Source of the DNA: Chlorocebus sabaeus
Lineage: Eukaryota; Chordata; Mammalia; Primates; Cercopithecidae
Reading direction: 5' to 3'
DNA: 64,000 bases
Assembly: GCF_047675955.1 (NCBI RefSeq)
Contig: NC_132928.1
Location: 50,276,889 to 50,340,888, forward strand
Under the pieces are notes generated by a model. It did no database searches. It was not told the DNA's origin and was given only the letters and a program-made list of their open reading frames with translations. The position numbers and the translations under genes are program-made. Position 1 is the stretch's first letter. The number at the start of each line of letters is the position of its first letter. Of the stretch, positions 35,877-47,657 are shown piece after piece.

Positions 35877-35904
<28 letters not shown>
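35877..35904. repeat. (CA)n microsatellite
   Basis: About 14 CA units after the Alu monomer. Confidence 0.95.
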
Positions 35905-36290
35905 TTAATTTGTCCCTTCCAAATATATGTGAAATTTAACAATGAGCAAAAGAAACTTACACTATGGAGAGGTCATTTTGAAAATGGACAGGAGGAAATA
36001 TTTCCATCTTGGTGTGAGTTTGTTGCTAAAAGTGATACATAGCTCACCTTTTAAAAGTCTAAAATCTATATATATATAAAATCTGGAAGTACGTTTCTCA
36101 TCTTTTTAAAAATCTTGGAAATACAGCATTTCAATTGGCTGGGAACACTTTGTTAAAATACAGGAATGCTATACTGAATAATGTTTTAGACAACTGTAAG
36201 AACAACTGATTGACATTATGATAGATAGAAAAAATTACTAGTTAACTAAAAAAAAAAAAACCTTTGCATAACTGATTGATGGAATTGAAA
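35905..36290. other. Intron, unique
   Basis: No recognisable element. A (TA)n of 8 nt at 36069 and a 12-nt A run at 36249. Confidence 0.35.
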
Positions 36291-36590
36291 TTTCTTTCTT
36301 TTTTTTTTTGAGACATAGTCTCGCTCTGTTTCCCAGGCTGGAGTGCAGTGGCACAATCATAGCTCAGTGCACCCTTGACCTACTAGGCACAAGTGATCCT
36401 CTCACCTCAGCTTCCCACGTAGCTGTGACTATAGGTGTGTGCCACCACGCCTGGCTAATTGTTTTATTTTTTGTAGAGGTGAGGTCTTGCTGTGTTGACC
36501 AGGTTGGTCTTAAATTCCTGGGCTTAAAGTAATCCTCCTACCTTGGCCTTCCAAAGTGCCAAATTACAGGCATGAGCCATCACGCCTGGT
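36291..36590 (-). repeat. AluJ, antisense, with TSD
   Basis: Old Alu with flanking repeats CTGATTGATGGAATTGAAA (36272-36290) and CTGATTGATGGAAATGAAA (36591-36609), one mismatch in 19. Confidence 0.92.
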
Positions 36591-37012
36591 CTGATTGATG
36601 GAAATGAAAAGTGAATATTATAATTTAATAAATACAGCCACTAATGTATTTCTTCAATTTGGATTCATGTTTCTTTCTAAGCTATCATTTCAGCAATGAC
36701 CTCCATTAAAAATTAGTATTGAAGGAAACTGAATTTAGAAGCAAACTTCAAATAACTTTATAATCACAAGTTTAATCTGCAATTTAAACCTGCAATTATA
36801 AAACATCATGAAGCTTGTTCAATCAGCTGTTTGAACCATTACCAAAAATCATGATTAAAAACGTTTAGAAATCAGTGTTTTAGACAGCCAAGCAGCACAG
36901 GTAAAATGGAGTAAGGAGGGAAAGGAAAAACAATAACAAAAAAACTGGAGGTAAGAACATGGATCAGGACGAAAAATGAATGGTGAGTGAAAACCCAGAC
37001 AAACTTTTCTGT
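36591..37012. other. Intron, unique
   Basis: No recognisable element up to the L1 target site at 37002-37012. Confidence 0.35.
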
Positions 37013-37240
37013 ATTTATTTTTATTTAACTTTTATTTTAGGTTTAGGGGTACATGTGCAGGTTTGTCACACAGGTAAATTGCATGTTGTGGGGGTTTGGT
37101 GTACAAATTATTTCATCACTCAGGTAATAAGCATAATAACCAATAAGTAGGTTTTCAATCCTCATCCTCCTCCCACTCTCCACCCTCATGTAGGCCCCGG
37201 TGTCTGTTTTCCCTTTCTATGTGCCCGTATGTATTCAATG

Positions 37241-37752
37241 TTTAGCTCCCACTTATAAGTGAGAATATGTGGTATTTGGTTTCCTGTTCCTGTGTTGGTT
37301 TGCTTAGGATAATGGTTTCCAGCTCCATCCATATTGCTGCAAAGTACATTATCTCATTTCTTTTTTTGGGTGCACAGTATTCCATGGTGAATATGTACCA
37401 CGTTTGCTTTACCCAGTCTACCACTGATGGAGCATTTAGGTTGATTTCATGTATTTGCTATTGTGAATAATGCTATGATGAACATATGAGTGCACATGTC
37501 TATATGGTAGAATGATTTATATTCCTTTGGGTATGAGCCAATCATGGGATTTCTGGGTAGAATAGTAATTCTAAGTTCTTTGAGAAATTGACAAATTGCT
37601 TTCCACAATGGCTGAACTAATTTACATATTCCCACCAGCAGTGTATAAGAGTTCCCTTTTCTCCAAAACCTCACCAGCCTTTTAATTGGGGCATTTAGCC
37701 CATTTATGTTCAAGGTTAGTATTGATATGTGCGGATTTGATCCTGTCATCAT
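37241..37752 (-). pseudogene. L1 ORF2 remnant fused across the deletion
   Basis: The minus-strand frame 37752-37447 reads the ORF2 start (MTGSNPHISILTLNINGLN) directly into the C-terminal KLVQPLWKAICQFLKEL block. 37424-37241 gives the very C-terminus. Endonuclease core and RT are absent. Confidence 0.8.
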
Positions 37753-37800
37753 ATTGTTAGCTGGCTACTATGCAGACTTGTTTGGTTGCTTTATAGTAGT

Positions 37801-39180
37801 CTAAATATCTAAGCATGTATTTGTTGTGGCTGGTAATGGTCTTTCTTTTCCATATTTAGCACTCTCTTCAGGACCTCTTGTAAGGTCCTGACCACATCTG
37901 GTCACAAAAATTCCCTTAGCATTTGCTTGTCTAAAAAGGATCTTATTTCTCCTTTGCTTATGAAGCTCAGTTTGGCTAGATATGAAGTTCTTGTTTGGAA
38001 TTTCTTTTCTAAGAATGCTGAATGTAAGCCCACAATTTCTTTTGACTTGTAGGATTTCTGCTGACATGTCTGCTGTTAGCCTTACGGAGTTCGCTTTGTA
38101 GGTGATCTGCCCATTCTCTCTACCCACCTTTAACATTTTTTCTTTCATTTCAGCTTTGGAGAACCTGATGACTATGTGTCTCGTGGATAGTCTTCTTTTG
38201 TAGTATTTTTCAGGGGCTCTCTGCATTTCCTGAATTTGAATTTTGGCCCCTTTAGTAAGGTTGTGAAAATTTTCGTGCATGATATCCTGAAATACGCTTT
38301 CCAAATTGTTTGGTTTCTCTCTCTTTAGGGAATGCCAATGAGTTGTAGATTTGATCTTTTTACATAATTTCAGATTTCTCAGAGGTTTTGTTCATTCATC
38401 TTTATTGTTTTTTCTTTATTTTTGTCTGACTGAGTTATTTCAGAGAGCCAGTCTTCAAACTCTGAGATTTTTTTCCTCAGCTTTGTTGATTCTGCTGTTA
38501 ATACTTGCAATTGCATTATGAAATTCTCGTAGTATGTTTTCATTCCTATCAGATTAATTTGGTTCTTTTTTTTTTATTTATTTTTTATTTTGAGACAGAC
38601 TTTCACTCCTGTTGCTCAGGCTGGAGTGCAATGGCGCGATCTTGGCTCACTGCAACCTCCGCCTCCCAGGTTCAAGCGATTCTCCTGCCTCAGCCTCCTG
38701 AGTAGCTGGGATTACAGGTGCCCACGACCATGCCCAACTAATTTTCTGTATTTTTAGTAGAGATGGGATTTCACTATGTTGGCCAGGCTGGTCTCGAACT
38801 CCTAACCTCAGTCGATCCACCCACCTCAGCCTCCCAAAGTGCTGGGATTACAGGTGTAAGCCACCGCGCCTGGTGGTTCTTTCTTATAATGACCATTTCA
38901 TCTGTCAGCTCCTGTATCATTTTATTGTAATCTTTAGATTCTTTGGATTGAGTTTCAACTTTCTCCTGTATGTTGATAATCTTTGTTACTACACATATTC
39001 TGAATTCTATTTCTGTCATGTCAGCCTGGTTAAGAAACATTGCTGGGGAACAGTGTAGTCGTTTGGAGGTAAGAAGACACTCTGTATTCTTGAGTTGCCA
39101 GAGTTCTTGTGCTTTCTAATCTTTGTGAGCTGATGTTCATTCAGTCTTTGAAGTTGCTGTCCTTAGAATGAATTTTCTTT
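37801..39180 (-). pseudogene. L1 ORF1 remnant, split by an Alu
   Basis: N-terminal and coiled-coil part at 39180-38875 (MTEIEFRICVVTKIINIQEK). The C-terminal RNA-binding part is in one open frame 38304-37801, with STRHIVIRFSKAEMKEKMLK and the RQANAKGIF region. An AluS separates the two halves. Confidence 0.82.
38569..38873 (-). repeat. AluS, antisense to the window, inside L1 ORF1
   Basis: Full length, T-rich tail at left, flanking TGGTTCTTT at 38560-38568 and 38874-38882. Confidence 0.92.
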
Positions 39181-40809
39181 TCTCTTTCCTCCTCTTTGAC
39201 ACCCTTGGAGGTTTGATTCTGGTGTAAGGTGGGTTCAGTCAACCTGCTTCATTTCTGGAAGACTTTAGGGGTCCAAGGCTCAGCTTAGGCCTCCTGGACT
39301 GCATGCTCTAACTCTAGGGTCTGGGATCCTCAGCTTTGTAATCTGGCCCCTCAAGGCTAGGAACCTACTGTATTGGAAGAGCCAAGGAGTTCCCAGACCA
39401 CTAGTCACAACACTCCAATGGGTGACGCCAGCCAAAGCAATTCATTAGGTGGTGACAGTGGGATCTGTGCTTGTTTACACATGCCAGGAGCAGCAGCAGT
39501 GCAGCAGGGTGCATGCTCATCAGCTGTGGTGGGGCAGTAATGAGGGCAGGGATGTGGACATTTGCAGTGGTAGCAGTGCAGCATGCTGCAGGGAGTAGCC
39601 CACCAATGTCCCTGTGCGTGTTCACACTGGTGGTGGCATCAGCATGGGGGCAGAGTGATGGCAGGTGCAGGACTGGTAACCTCTGTGCACATATTCACAA
39701 AGGCAGCAGTGGCTGCACAGGTGGGAGGCAGGTCTGCTGGCATCCATGCGTAGTTTCATGCCAGCAGCAGTGTTGGCACAGTGGCAGAGCACTGGCAGGC
39801 ACAAGGTTAGCAGTCTCTGTACCCATGAACACTCCAATGGCAATGGCAGTGCAGCACTGGGTGTGGGACCACTGGTCTCCTTGCATACCTTTGCATTGGT
39901 TATGGGGTAGGTAGTGTGATGCACTCACAGTGGCAGCAGTTGGCATGGTAGGGTGCATGTGCACATGTGAGCTGGGGGGGAAGGAGGGGCAAGTTCTGAA
40001 TACATGCACCCACACTAGCAAAGCAATGTAGGGGGTGGTCATGGGTGAGTGCACACTGGCAAATGGCATTGGCGAGCCTGTGATGGGTAGAGAACATGGG
40101 CAGGCTGGTGCTCGTTAGTGGGGGATGCTCTGCTGGAGCTCTCCAATGGTCAGGCATGGTCTACAGGTACAGGAGCTATGATGCAGGCCCCTGGGAGGCA
40201 CCTCAGCCGGGCATCCAAGGCTGCACTGCAAACAGGCATGGTCAGGCTGGAGTCCTGGGAGAGCCCACAAGACAGGGGGGTGCTTAGGTGAAACTGGCCC
40301 TGTCTCATGGGCAAGATCACCCTATATTGTTCAGGTCTGATAGTTTCCCTAAGACTAATGTCTCCTAAAGGAGCAAGGCAGGCCTTGGGGGATAGGCGTC
40401 CCGACTGTGCTCCACTAGAGATGCTCCCGCACCAAACCCTCCAGGCTCCCCACTGGCTGGAGTGCCACCCCTACCACCTCTCTAAGCAGCTCTCTCTGCC
40501 AGCTTAAGTGACTGTGGGGGTCCTGGGATTTTCTGCTGTCTGAATTCCAGATGCCTTCTCACCTGCTTAGCTCACTTTTTCCCCAAGAGTCACTGGGGGC
40601 CAGGAAGGAGTCCCAGTGTGTGGTATCTCTATGCAGGGTTTCCAGCTTCCTCCCCCTTTAGCCCAGCATCTGTGTCTTCCCTCCTCCACTCTCAATGCCT
40701 TCCCTCTAAAGATATGCTTGGAGTGCACCAGTCTTTCTGATATTCTAGTCCCTCAGTGGCAGATGTTTCTCCTGGCTGAATTTAGTCAGCCATCTTGTCT
40801 CCTATATCC
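39181..40809 (-). promoter_or_regulatory. L1 5'UTR (internal promoter region), GC-rich with degenerate repeats
   Basis: The region from ORF1 to the L1 start. 39460-40120 contains degenerate repeats around 'gcagcagtgtggcacagtggcag' and 'catgtgcacatg' units, much richer in GC than the window. In intact L1 the 5'UTR drives sense transcription and can drive antisense transcription; activity here is only an inference. The long open frames at 39471-39914 (+) and 39622-40157 (-) reflect low stop density, not genes. Confidence 0.65.
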
Positions 40810-40820
40810 AACTTTTCTGT

Positions 40821-41472
40821 TTCTAAATATTAATAAGAGTTAATATGGATACACAGGATACACATCATTCCTCATAGAGTTTACAATCTTGCAAATTTTC
40901 TACACAGATTAATTATAACAATGCAGTGTTACAATTGAGGTATATAAAGGCACTTTCTAAGTAATCCTATACTATAAAAATTAAATTCTAGAAAATAACA
41001 AATTGAGCATATGATTCCATGGAGATAAAACCCTAATGGTAAATCAAGCATTTTGCCAAAGAAGGGATTAATGTAGCAGCACCATCAGATACCAACAGTG
41101 CTGGAATATTCTTCCTAAATTCATTCAACAAACATTTATTGAGTCCCACCATGTGACAAACACTCTGCTACCCTTTTTCTTACTCATTTTGGTTTTCAGA
41201 GGAATTTTTCTCAAGCCTGTGGATTGCCTGAATCCATACTTCCAGCTTAACATATTTGCTCCTTGACTCTTCAAATCCAAAACTCCATTCCAGAGGCAGA
41301 AACATTCTGCTTTTAAAAATCCATTGCAAATTATTTGAGAAATTATTATACAAGCTTCTATTTTGCCCTCTCAACCTCCTGCTTCATTTAAATAGGGAGA
41401 GCTTTGTTTTTCCTTGAAGAAATTTGCCAGCCAAGGCAAAATATAACGTCAAAAATCCTTACAAGTACATAC
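40821..41472. other. Intron, mostly unique
   Basis: 41110-41170 has 'attcattcaacaaacatttattgagtcccaccatgtgac', a common old-repeat motif. A 64-codon minus-strand frame (41374-41180) lacks suitable splice phase evidence and was not called. Confidence 0.4.
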
Positions 41473-41566
41473 GTGGCGCTGAAGTTCAATGTTACCATTG
41501 TTAATTTCATTGCCTATCTTCAAAAGCCATTGTTGAATCATGTTAAATATGTATGCTTGGAGTACC
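41473..41566 (-). CDS. AXDND1: Coding exon 2 of 6 seen; AXDND1-like
   Basis: 94 nt. Acceptor TTTTTCCTTCAG before GGTACTCC; donor CGCCAC followed by GTATGTACT. Its first G completes the TC left by exon 1 (TC+G, Ser). The remaining 31 codons read VLQAYIFNMIQQWLLK... to ..NIELQRH, ending in phase 0 so that MDELHIS of exon 3 follows. Without this exon, exon 1 joined to exon 3 would hit a stop within ten codons. Confidence 0.78.
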
Positions 41567-41905
41567 CTGAAGGAAAAATCAAGTAAAATAAAAGTGACTG
41601 GCTGATTTAAAGGATAAATGTAACTATCAGCTATAAGAAAGAGTTTTATTTGGCTGGGTATTGTAAACTTAGATGTTGACAATTGCTTGAGAACTCAGGA
41701 AAGGGGAATCAAAGCCCTGAATTATCTGGTATGATAGTTCACTCACTGACAAAGCTTTCCTAACCCCCATGTAGGTAGCAAGATGCACTGTGGACAAAGC
41801 AGATCTTACCTTCAATATTAGCTCTCTACTGTAAAAACCTACACCCTTTACATTTACTTCCAGGCTAGTACCATGTGAGAAGAATGAATTTTAAAATCTT
41901 CTCAA
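41567..41905. other. Intron, unique
   Basis: Unique intron up to the L1M target site at 41893-41905. Confidence 0.4.
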
Positions 41906-42584
41906 TGAATGACTTCCAGCATGATAGTGTGAGGAGCAAGGCTGCCCTCCCCACCACCCCCCACCCCAGTAAAACTGGTAACAATTATTTTTTTAAATAC
42001 ACCACTTAAAGCCTCTAAAAATGGTGCTATGGAGAAGTTCCAAAAACATCTATTCAAGAAAACCTATGAAGATTCAGTAAGAAAGGCAATAATCTAGGTA
42101 TCTGAACCATGACTGCTCCCTCCTCTCCTTAGCTCAGTGAGGCAGCAACTCCATTTCAGAATGCTGTAGCCAAGAACACAGAGCTCCCTAACCCTCCAGC
42201 TCCCAATCAGATGGCTTTCTTCTCAGGAGGAACAGGACATCATGGATTTTTATACTGCCTCCAGCTATCTGTTGATGAGTCTAGGTACTGGGTAAATGCA
42301 GGTAACAAGCAGGGGTTGTCTTCTTCCACCCAGCCCCTATTTATACAGTAAAGACTCTACCCTGTGCATAGCATGCTGAGAATCATGGGTCCTTGATTGG
42401 GCTTATAAGGCAGTGGTTCCATTCCATGACAGGCAATCCAAGAAGACCTCAGGCTGCTACTTTCCCCTCTAAGGAGTGCTCAGCTCTGACAGTGTGAGTG
42501 TCACTCAGATAGAAGCTTACCATTGTCACTACCCCCAGCTCCAGAACCCTAGCTCAGATATTTTGCCTGGAGGTAGAAGGCGGC

Positions 42585-42651
42585 AAAAAAAAAAAAAAAA
42601 AGAAAAAAAGAAAAAGAAAAAGGAAAAAAGAAAAAGAAAATTAAAAAGCTC
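42585..42651 (+). repeat. Poly(A)/AAAG purine tract
   Basis: A run of 17 A then irregular AAAG/AAAAG units, inside the L1M 5'UTR. Confidence 0.85.
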
Positions 42652-43162
42652 CTAATCTTGTCCCAAATAAACTAACTTCATTTGTGACACAGCCTGAAGA
42701 CGTTCAAATCTAAGGGTGCTTTCAAGAACAGTGGAGGTTTGGTGAAATGCAATTCAGTGGAGATTCAAGATAGAGGCTAAACTGTAGGTTAACTAGTTTG
42801 CAGGAGAGAACCAGGGACTGAGACAACTGAGGGAAGGCCACTTGGGTTCAGAGCAAGATCAAACACTGATCTCAGGAATTATTCTTTCCAAGGAGCCCAA
42901 ATTACATGAAAGTAGTTTTAGAGCAATATATGCCCCAGAGAATTATTGAAAACAATAATTAGTGAAGTTTAACAGTTTGGTGTGGTCAAAGAAAAAGAAG
43001 CGAACCTTGACAAACACCACTGTCACTGCAGGGTGACAGTATGCATACCCAAAAACTGCACCTTCTTGAGAGCAAGATCAGGGACTTAAGACAAGGAAGA
43101 GGCGGGTAGCAACAAAAGTTGCTATGGTGTATTATCTAGTATGTCCAGTATCCAAAAACCAA

Positions 43163-43187
43163 AAACAACAACAACAACAACAACAAA
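43163..43187 (+). repeat. (AAC)n microsatellite
   Basis: Seven AAC units inside the L1M 5'UTR. Confidence 0.9.
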
Positions 43188-44027
43188 CCTTACAAGGCAT
43201 GAAAAGAAACAAGAAAGTATGAAATATACACCAGGCAGGCAACAGAAACTGCCTGTGAGACTGATCAGACCTCAACTTCGAAGTAGCTGATAAGGTTTGG
43301 CTATGACCCCACCCAAATCTCATCTTGAATTGTAGCTCCCATAATTCCCTCATGTTGTGGGAGGGACCCAGTGGGAGATAATTGAATCATGAGGGTGGTG
43401 TCCCCCATACTGTTCTCATGGTAGTGAATAACTCTCATGAGATCTGATGATTTTATAAGAGGAAGAACCCCTTTCACTTGGCTCTCATTCTCTTCTCTTG
43501 TCTGCCACCATGTGAGATGTGCCTTTCACCTTCCACCAGGATTGTAAGGCCTCACCAGCCATGTGGAACTGTGAGTCCACTAAACCCTTTTTCCTTTGTA
43601 AATTACCCAGTCTCTGGTATGTCTTTATCAGAAGCATGAGAATGGACTAACACAGTAAATCGGTACCAGGAGTGGGGCGCTACTGTAAATATACCCAAAA
43701 ATGTGGAAGCCACCTTGGAACTGGGTAACAGGCAGAGGTTGGAACAGTTTGAAGGGCTCAGAAGAAGACAGGAAAATGTGGAACAATTTGGAACTTCCTA
43801 GACACTTGTTGAATGGCTTTGACCAAAATGCTGATAATGATATGGACAATGGAATCCAGACTGAGGTGGTTTCAGATGGAGATGAGGAACTTCTTGGGAA
43901 TTGGAGCAAAGAAGATTCTTGTTATGTTTAAGCAAAGAGACTGGCGGCATTTTGCCTCTGCCCTAGAGATTTGTGAAACTCTGAGCTTCAGATAGATGAT
44001 TTAGACTATCTAGTGGAAGAAATTTCT

Positions 44028-44331
44028 TTCTTTCTTTCTTTCTTTTTTTTGAGACAGAGTCTCCCTCTGTCACCCAGGCTGGAGTGCAGTGACGTGTCCT
44101 CGGCTCACTGCAAGCTCTGCCTCCTGGGTTCATGCCATTCTCCTGCCTCAGCCTCCCGAGTAGCTGGGACTACAGGCATGAGCCACCACACCCAGCTAAT
44201 TTTTTGTATTTTTAGTAGAGACAGGGTTTCACCGTGTTAGACAGGATGGTCTCCATCTCCTGACCTCATGATCTGCCCACCTCAGCCTCCCAAGGTGCTG
44301 GGATTACAGGCATGAGCCACAACACCCGGCC
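44028..44331 (-). repeat. AluY, antisense, outer of a double insertion
   Basis: Full-length younger Alu with a (TTTC)n tail, inserted in the T tail of the adjacent AluS. See the neighbouring entry. Confidence 0.88.
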
Positions 44332-44639
44332 TTTTTCCATGTTTTGTTTTGTTTTTTTGAGACGGAGTTTCACTCTTGTTGCCCAGGCTGGAGTGCAATG
44401 GCGCAATCTTGGTTCACCACAATCTCCACCTCCTGGGTTCCAGAGATTCTCCTCCTCAGCCTCCCAAGTAGCTGGGATTACAGGCATCCACCATCATGCC
44501 TGGTTAATTTTGTATTTTTAGTAAAGATAGGGCTTCTCCATGTTGGTCAGGCTGGTCTCGAACTCCTGACTTCAGGTGATCCACCCATCTCGGCCTCCCA
44601 AAGTGCTGGGATTACAGGCGTGAGTCACTGCACCCAGCC
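44332..44639 (-). repeat. AluS, antisense, sharing one TSD with the AluY
   Basis: A 16-bp duplication AGTGGAAGAAATTTCT flanks the pair (44012-44027 and 44640-44655), not each copy. So the AluS landed first in the THE1 interior and the AluY later entered its tail. Confidence 0.88.
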
Positions 44640-44710
44640 AGTGGAAGAAATTTCTAAGAAACAAAGCATTCAAGGGGTGACTTGGGTGCTATTAAATGTA
44701 TTCAGTTTTA

Positions 44711-45016
44711 TTTTTATTTTTATTTTTTATTTTTTGAGACAGAGTCTCTATCTCACCCAGACTGCAGTGCAATGGTATGATCTCAGCTGACTGCAGCCTC
44801 CACCTCCCAGGTTCAAGTGATTCTCCTGTCTCAGGCTCCTGAGTAGCTGGGACTACAGGCATGTGCCACTACACCCAGCTAATTTTGCATTTTTAGTAGT
44901 GATTGAGTTTTGCCATGTTGGCCAGGCTGGTCTCAAGTTCCTGACCTCAGGTGATCCACCTGCCTTGGCTTCCCAGTTTGCTGGGATTACAGGCATGAGC
45001 CACCGCACCCAGCCAG
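44711..45016 (-). repeat. AluJ/S, antisense, with TSD
   Basis: Full length with a (TTTTA)n tail. Flanking GTATTCAGTTTTA at 44698-44710 and 45017-45029, perfect 13 bp. Confidence 0.93.
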
Positions 45017-46555
45017 GTATTCAGTTTTAAAAGGGAAACAGAGCATAAAAGTTCAGAAAATTTGCAGCCTGACAATGCAAGAGAGAAAAATATCCCATTT
45101 TCTAGGAGAAATTCAAGCCAGCTGCAGAAATCTGCATAAGTAATGAGCAGTCGAATGTTAATCCCCAAGACAATGGGGAAAATGTCCCCAGGTCATGTCA
45201 GAGACCTTTGGGTCAGCCCCTCCCATCACAGGCCTGAAGGCCTAGGAGGAAAAAATGGCTTCATGGGCCAGGGCCGTGAAGAGCACACAGACTGCTCTGC
45301 TGTGTGCAGTCTAGGGACTTGGTGCCCTGCATCCCAGCTGCTCCAGCCATGACTAAAAGGGGCCAAGGTACAGCTGGGGCCATGGCTTCAGAGGGTGCAA
45401 GCCCCAAGCCATGGCAGCATCCACATGGTATTGAACCTGCAGGTGCACAGAAGCCAAGAATCAAGGTTTGGGAACCTTAGCCTAGATTTCAAGGACGTAT
45501 GGAAATGACTGGATGTCCAGGCAGAAGTTCGCTGCAGGGGTGGGGTGCTAATGGAGACCTCTGCTAGGGCAGTGCAGAAGGGAAATGTGAGGTGGGTACC
45601 CCCCTCACAGAGTCCCCACTGGTGTGCTGCCTAGTGGAGCTGTGAGAAAATGGCCACTGTCCTCCAGATCCCAGAATGGTAGATCCACCAACAGCATGCA
45701 CCATGTGCTTGGAAAAGCCATAGGTACTCAACCCCAGCCCATGAAAGCAGCCAGGAGGGAGTCTGTGCCCCACAAAGCCAATGAGGCAGAACTATCCAAG
45801 ACCATGAGAATCCACCTCTTACATCAGCGTGACCCAGATGTGAGACATGGTGTCAAAGGAGATCATTATGGGGCTTTAAGATTTGTCTGCCCTGCTAGAT
45901 TTTCAATTTGCATGGAGCCTGTAGCCCCTTTGTTTTGGCCAATTTCTCCCATTTGGAATGCCTGTATACCAAATATCTGTACCCCCTTTGTATCTAGGAA
46001 GTAAATAACTTGCTTTTGATTTTACAGGCTTATAGGTGGAAGAGACTTGCCTTGTCTTGGCTGAGACTTTGGACTGTGGACTTTTGAGTTAATGCTGAAA
46101 TGAGTTCAGATTTATGGGGATTGTTTGGAAGGCATGATTGGTTTTGAAATGTGAGGACATGAGATTTGGGAGAGGCCAGGGGCAGAATTATATGGTTTGG
46201 CTGTCTCCCCATCCAAATCTTATCTTAAATTGTAGCTCCCATAATTCCCTCATGTTTTGAGAGGAACCCAGTGGGAGATAATTGAATCATGGGGGTGGTT
46301 TCCCCCACACTGTTCTTATGGTAGTGAATAAGTCTCATGAGATCTGATGGTTTTATAAGGGGAAATCCCTTTCACTTGGCTCTCATTCTCTTCTCTTGTC
46401 TGCTTCCATGTGAGATGTGCCTCTCCCCTTCCACCATGATTTCCTGTGAGGTCTCCCCAGACATGTGGAACTGTAGGATCATTAAAATTCTTACTTTTGT
46501 AAATTGCCCAGTCTTGGGTATGTCTTTATCAGCAGTGTGAAAATGAACTAACACA

Positions 46556-47657
46556 CGTTAGTTCATGTTCACAGAACTAAAGAAATCCATGATTAGATAA
46601 GCAAAGGAAGGTATTGTAACAATGTTGTAGCAAATAAGAGAATAGAAATTAAAAATATAAATTGGAAAAAAGAAATAAATGAAAATTTTAAAGTGAAAAA
46701 GAACAATAACTGAAAAATGTTTTAAAGTCACTACTAGGGCTCAACAGTAAAGTTGAACTGGCAGAAGAGAGAAGAATTGAACTTGAAGATAAATATGTGG
46801 AAGTTATTCAAGCCAAAGAATAAAGAGAAAAAGAATGAAGAGACATGAAAACAGTCTTGAAGAAATATGGGACACCCTTACACATAAAGGGAGTACTGGA
46901 AGTAGAGAAAAGAAAATACATAAAAATATTGAAAGAAACAGTAGCTGAAACTCTCCAAATTTATTGAAAAACAATAACACATTCAAGAAGCTTAACAATC
47001 TCCATGTAAGATAAACACAAAGAGGTCTACAAACATATATGAGAGTTAAAGTGCTAGAAGTCAAAATAAGGAGAAAATCTTGAGAATGGCAAGAGAAAAA
47101 CAACACATCACTTACAAGGGAGTTCCAATAAACAGCTGACTTCTCAGAATACACAATAGAGACCAAAAAGTAGCAGGATAACATATTCATACTGCCTAAA
47201 GAAGAAAAATGTCAACCAAGAATCCTATATCCAACAAATATATGTTTCAAAAATGAAGGTGGAATAAAGACTGCCCCAGATTTTTTAAAAACTGAAGAAT
47301 TTGTTGCTAGTAGATTTTCCTTACAATAAATCCTAGAGGAAAATTTTCAGGCTGAAAGCAATGACCACAGATGGTAATTAGAATCTACACAAAAAACAAG
47401 GCAGTGTAAAGAAAATTATGCAATTTTAAAAGACAATATGAATGCATATTTTCTATTTCTTAACTGATTAAAGAAGAACTTGTATAAAATAATGTATGAT
47501 ATATTGTTGGACCTATAACATAAAAATGTAATACATGTGTAATATATATGTCAAAACAGCACAGAAGAGGTGGATGGGAGCAAACTCTAATGGGTGATAG
47601 AAATGATGACAGATGGTAAATTTATAATTATAACAATGTATTTTTGGCTTGTAATAT
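46556..47657 (+). pseudogene. L1M ORF1 remnant
   Basis: Between the two proviruses. The coiled-coil text 'gaattgaacttgaagataaatatgtggaag' and C-terminal 'gaaatatgggacacccttac...aacaacacatcac' align with L1 ORF1 order. Multiple stops. Confidence 0.7.

Larger units (their letters stand above)
37013..40809 (-). mobile_element. L1 with 5'UTR and ORF1 but large ORF2 deletion
   Basis: Both ends are present: the 3'UTR at left (reverse of 'aacaaacctgcacatgtacccctaaacctaaaat', 37013-37130) and the 5'UTR at right ending 'gccatcttgtctcc'. An 11-bp duplication AACTTTTCTGT (37002-37012 and 40810-40820) flanks it. At 37679/37680 sequence jumps from the ORF2 C-terminal zinc-knuckle area to the first 30 codons of ORF2, so about 3.3 kb is missing. 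An AluS (38569-38873) lies in ORF1. It is on the same strand as the host gene. Confidence 0.85.
43288..46555 (+). mobile_element. THE1 (ERVL-MaLR) element with both LTRs
   Basis: 5' LTR 43288-43654 and 3' LTR 46188-46555, about 85-90% similar by eye. They enclose an internal region of about 2.5 kb, less three Alus. The LTRs show the THE1 landmarks: TGATA-GGTTTGGCT start, CCCACCCAAATCTCAT, GAGATCTGATGGTTTTATAA promoter-like box, and ..GACTAACACA end. A primer-binding-like TCGGTACCAGGAGTGG follows the 5' LTR. The internal frame is not coding (short frames only). MaLR elements are non-autonomous, old retrovirus-like elements. Confidence 0.92.

Noticed and set aside
39471..40157. Overlapping 100-147-codon frames on both strands
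   Set aside because: Lie in the GC-rich degenerate repeats of an L1 5'UTR; low stop density explains them.
41180..41374. Possible additional exon (64-codon minus-strand frame) near exon 2
   Set aside because: Exon 2 already joins exon 3 in phase; no acceptor/donor pair in a compatible phase was seen.
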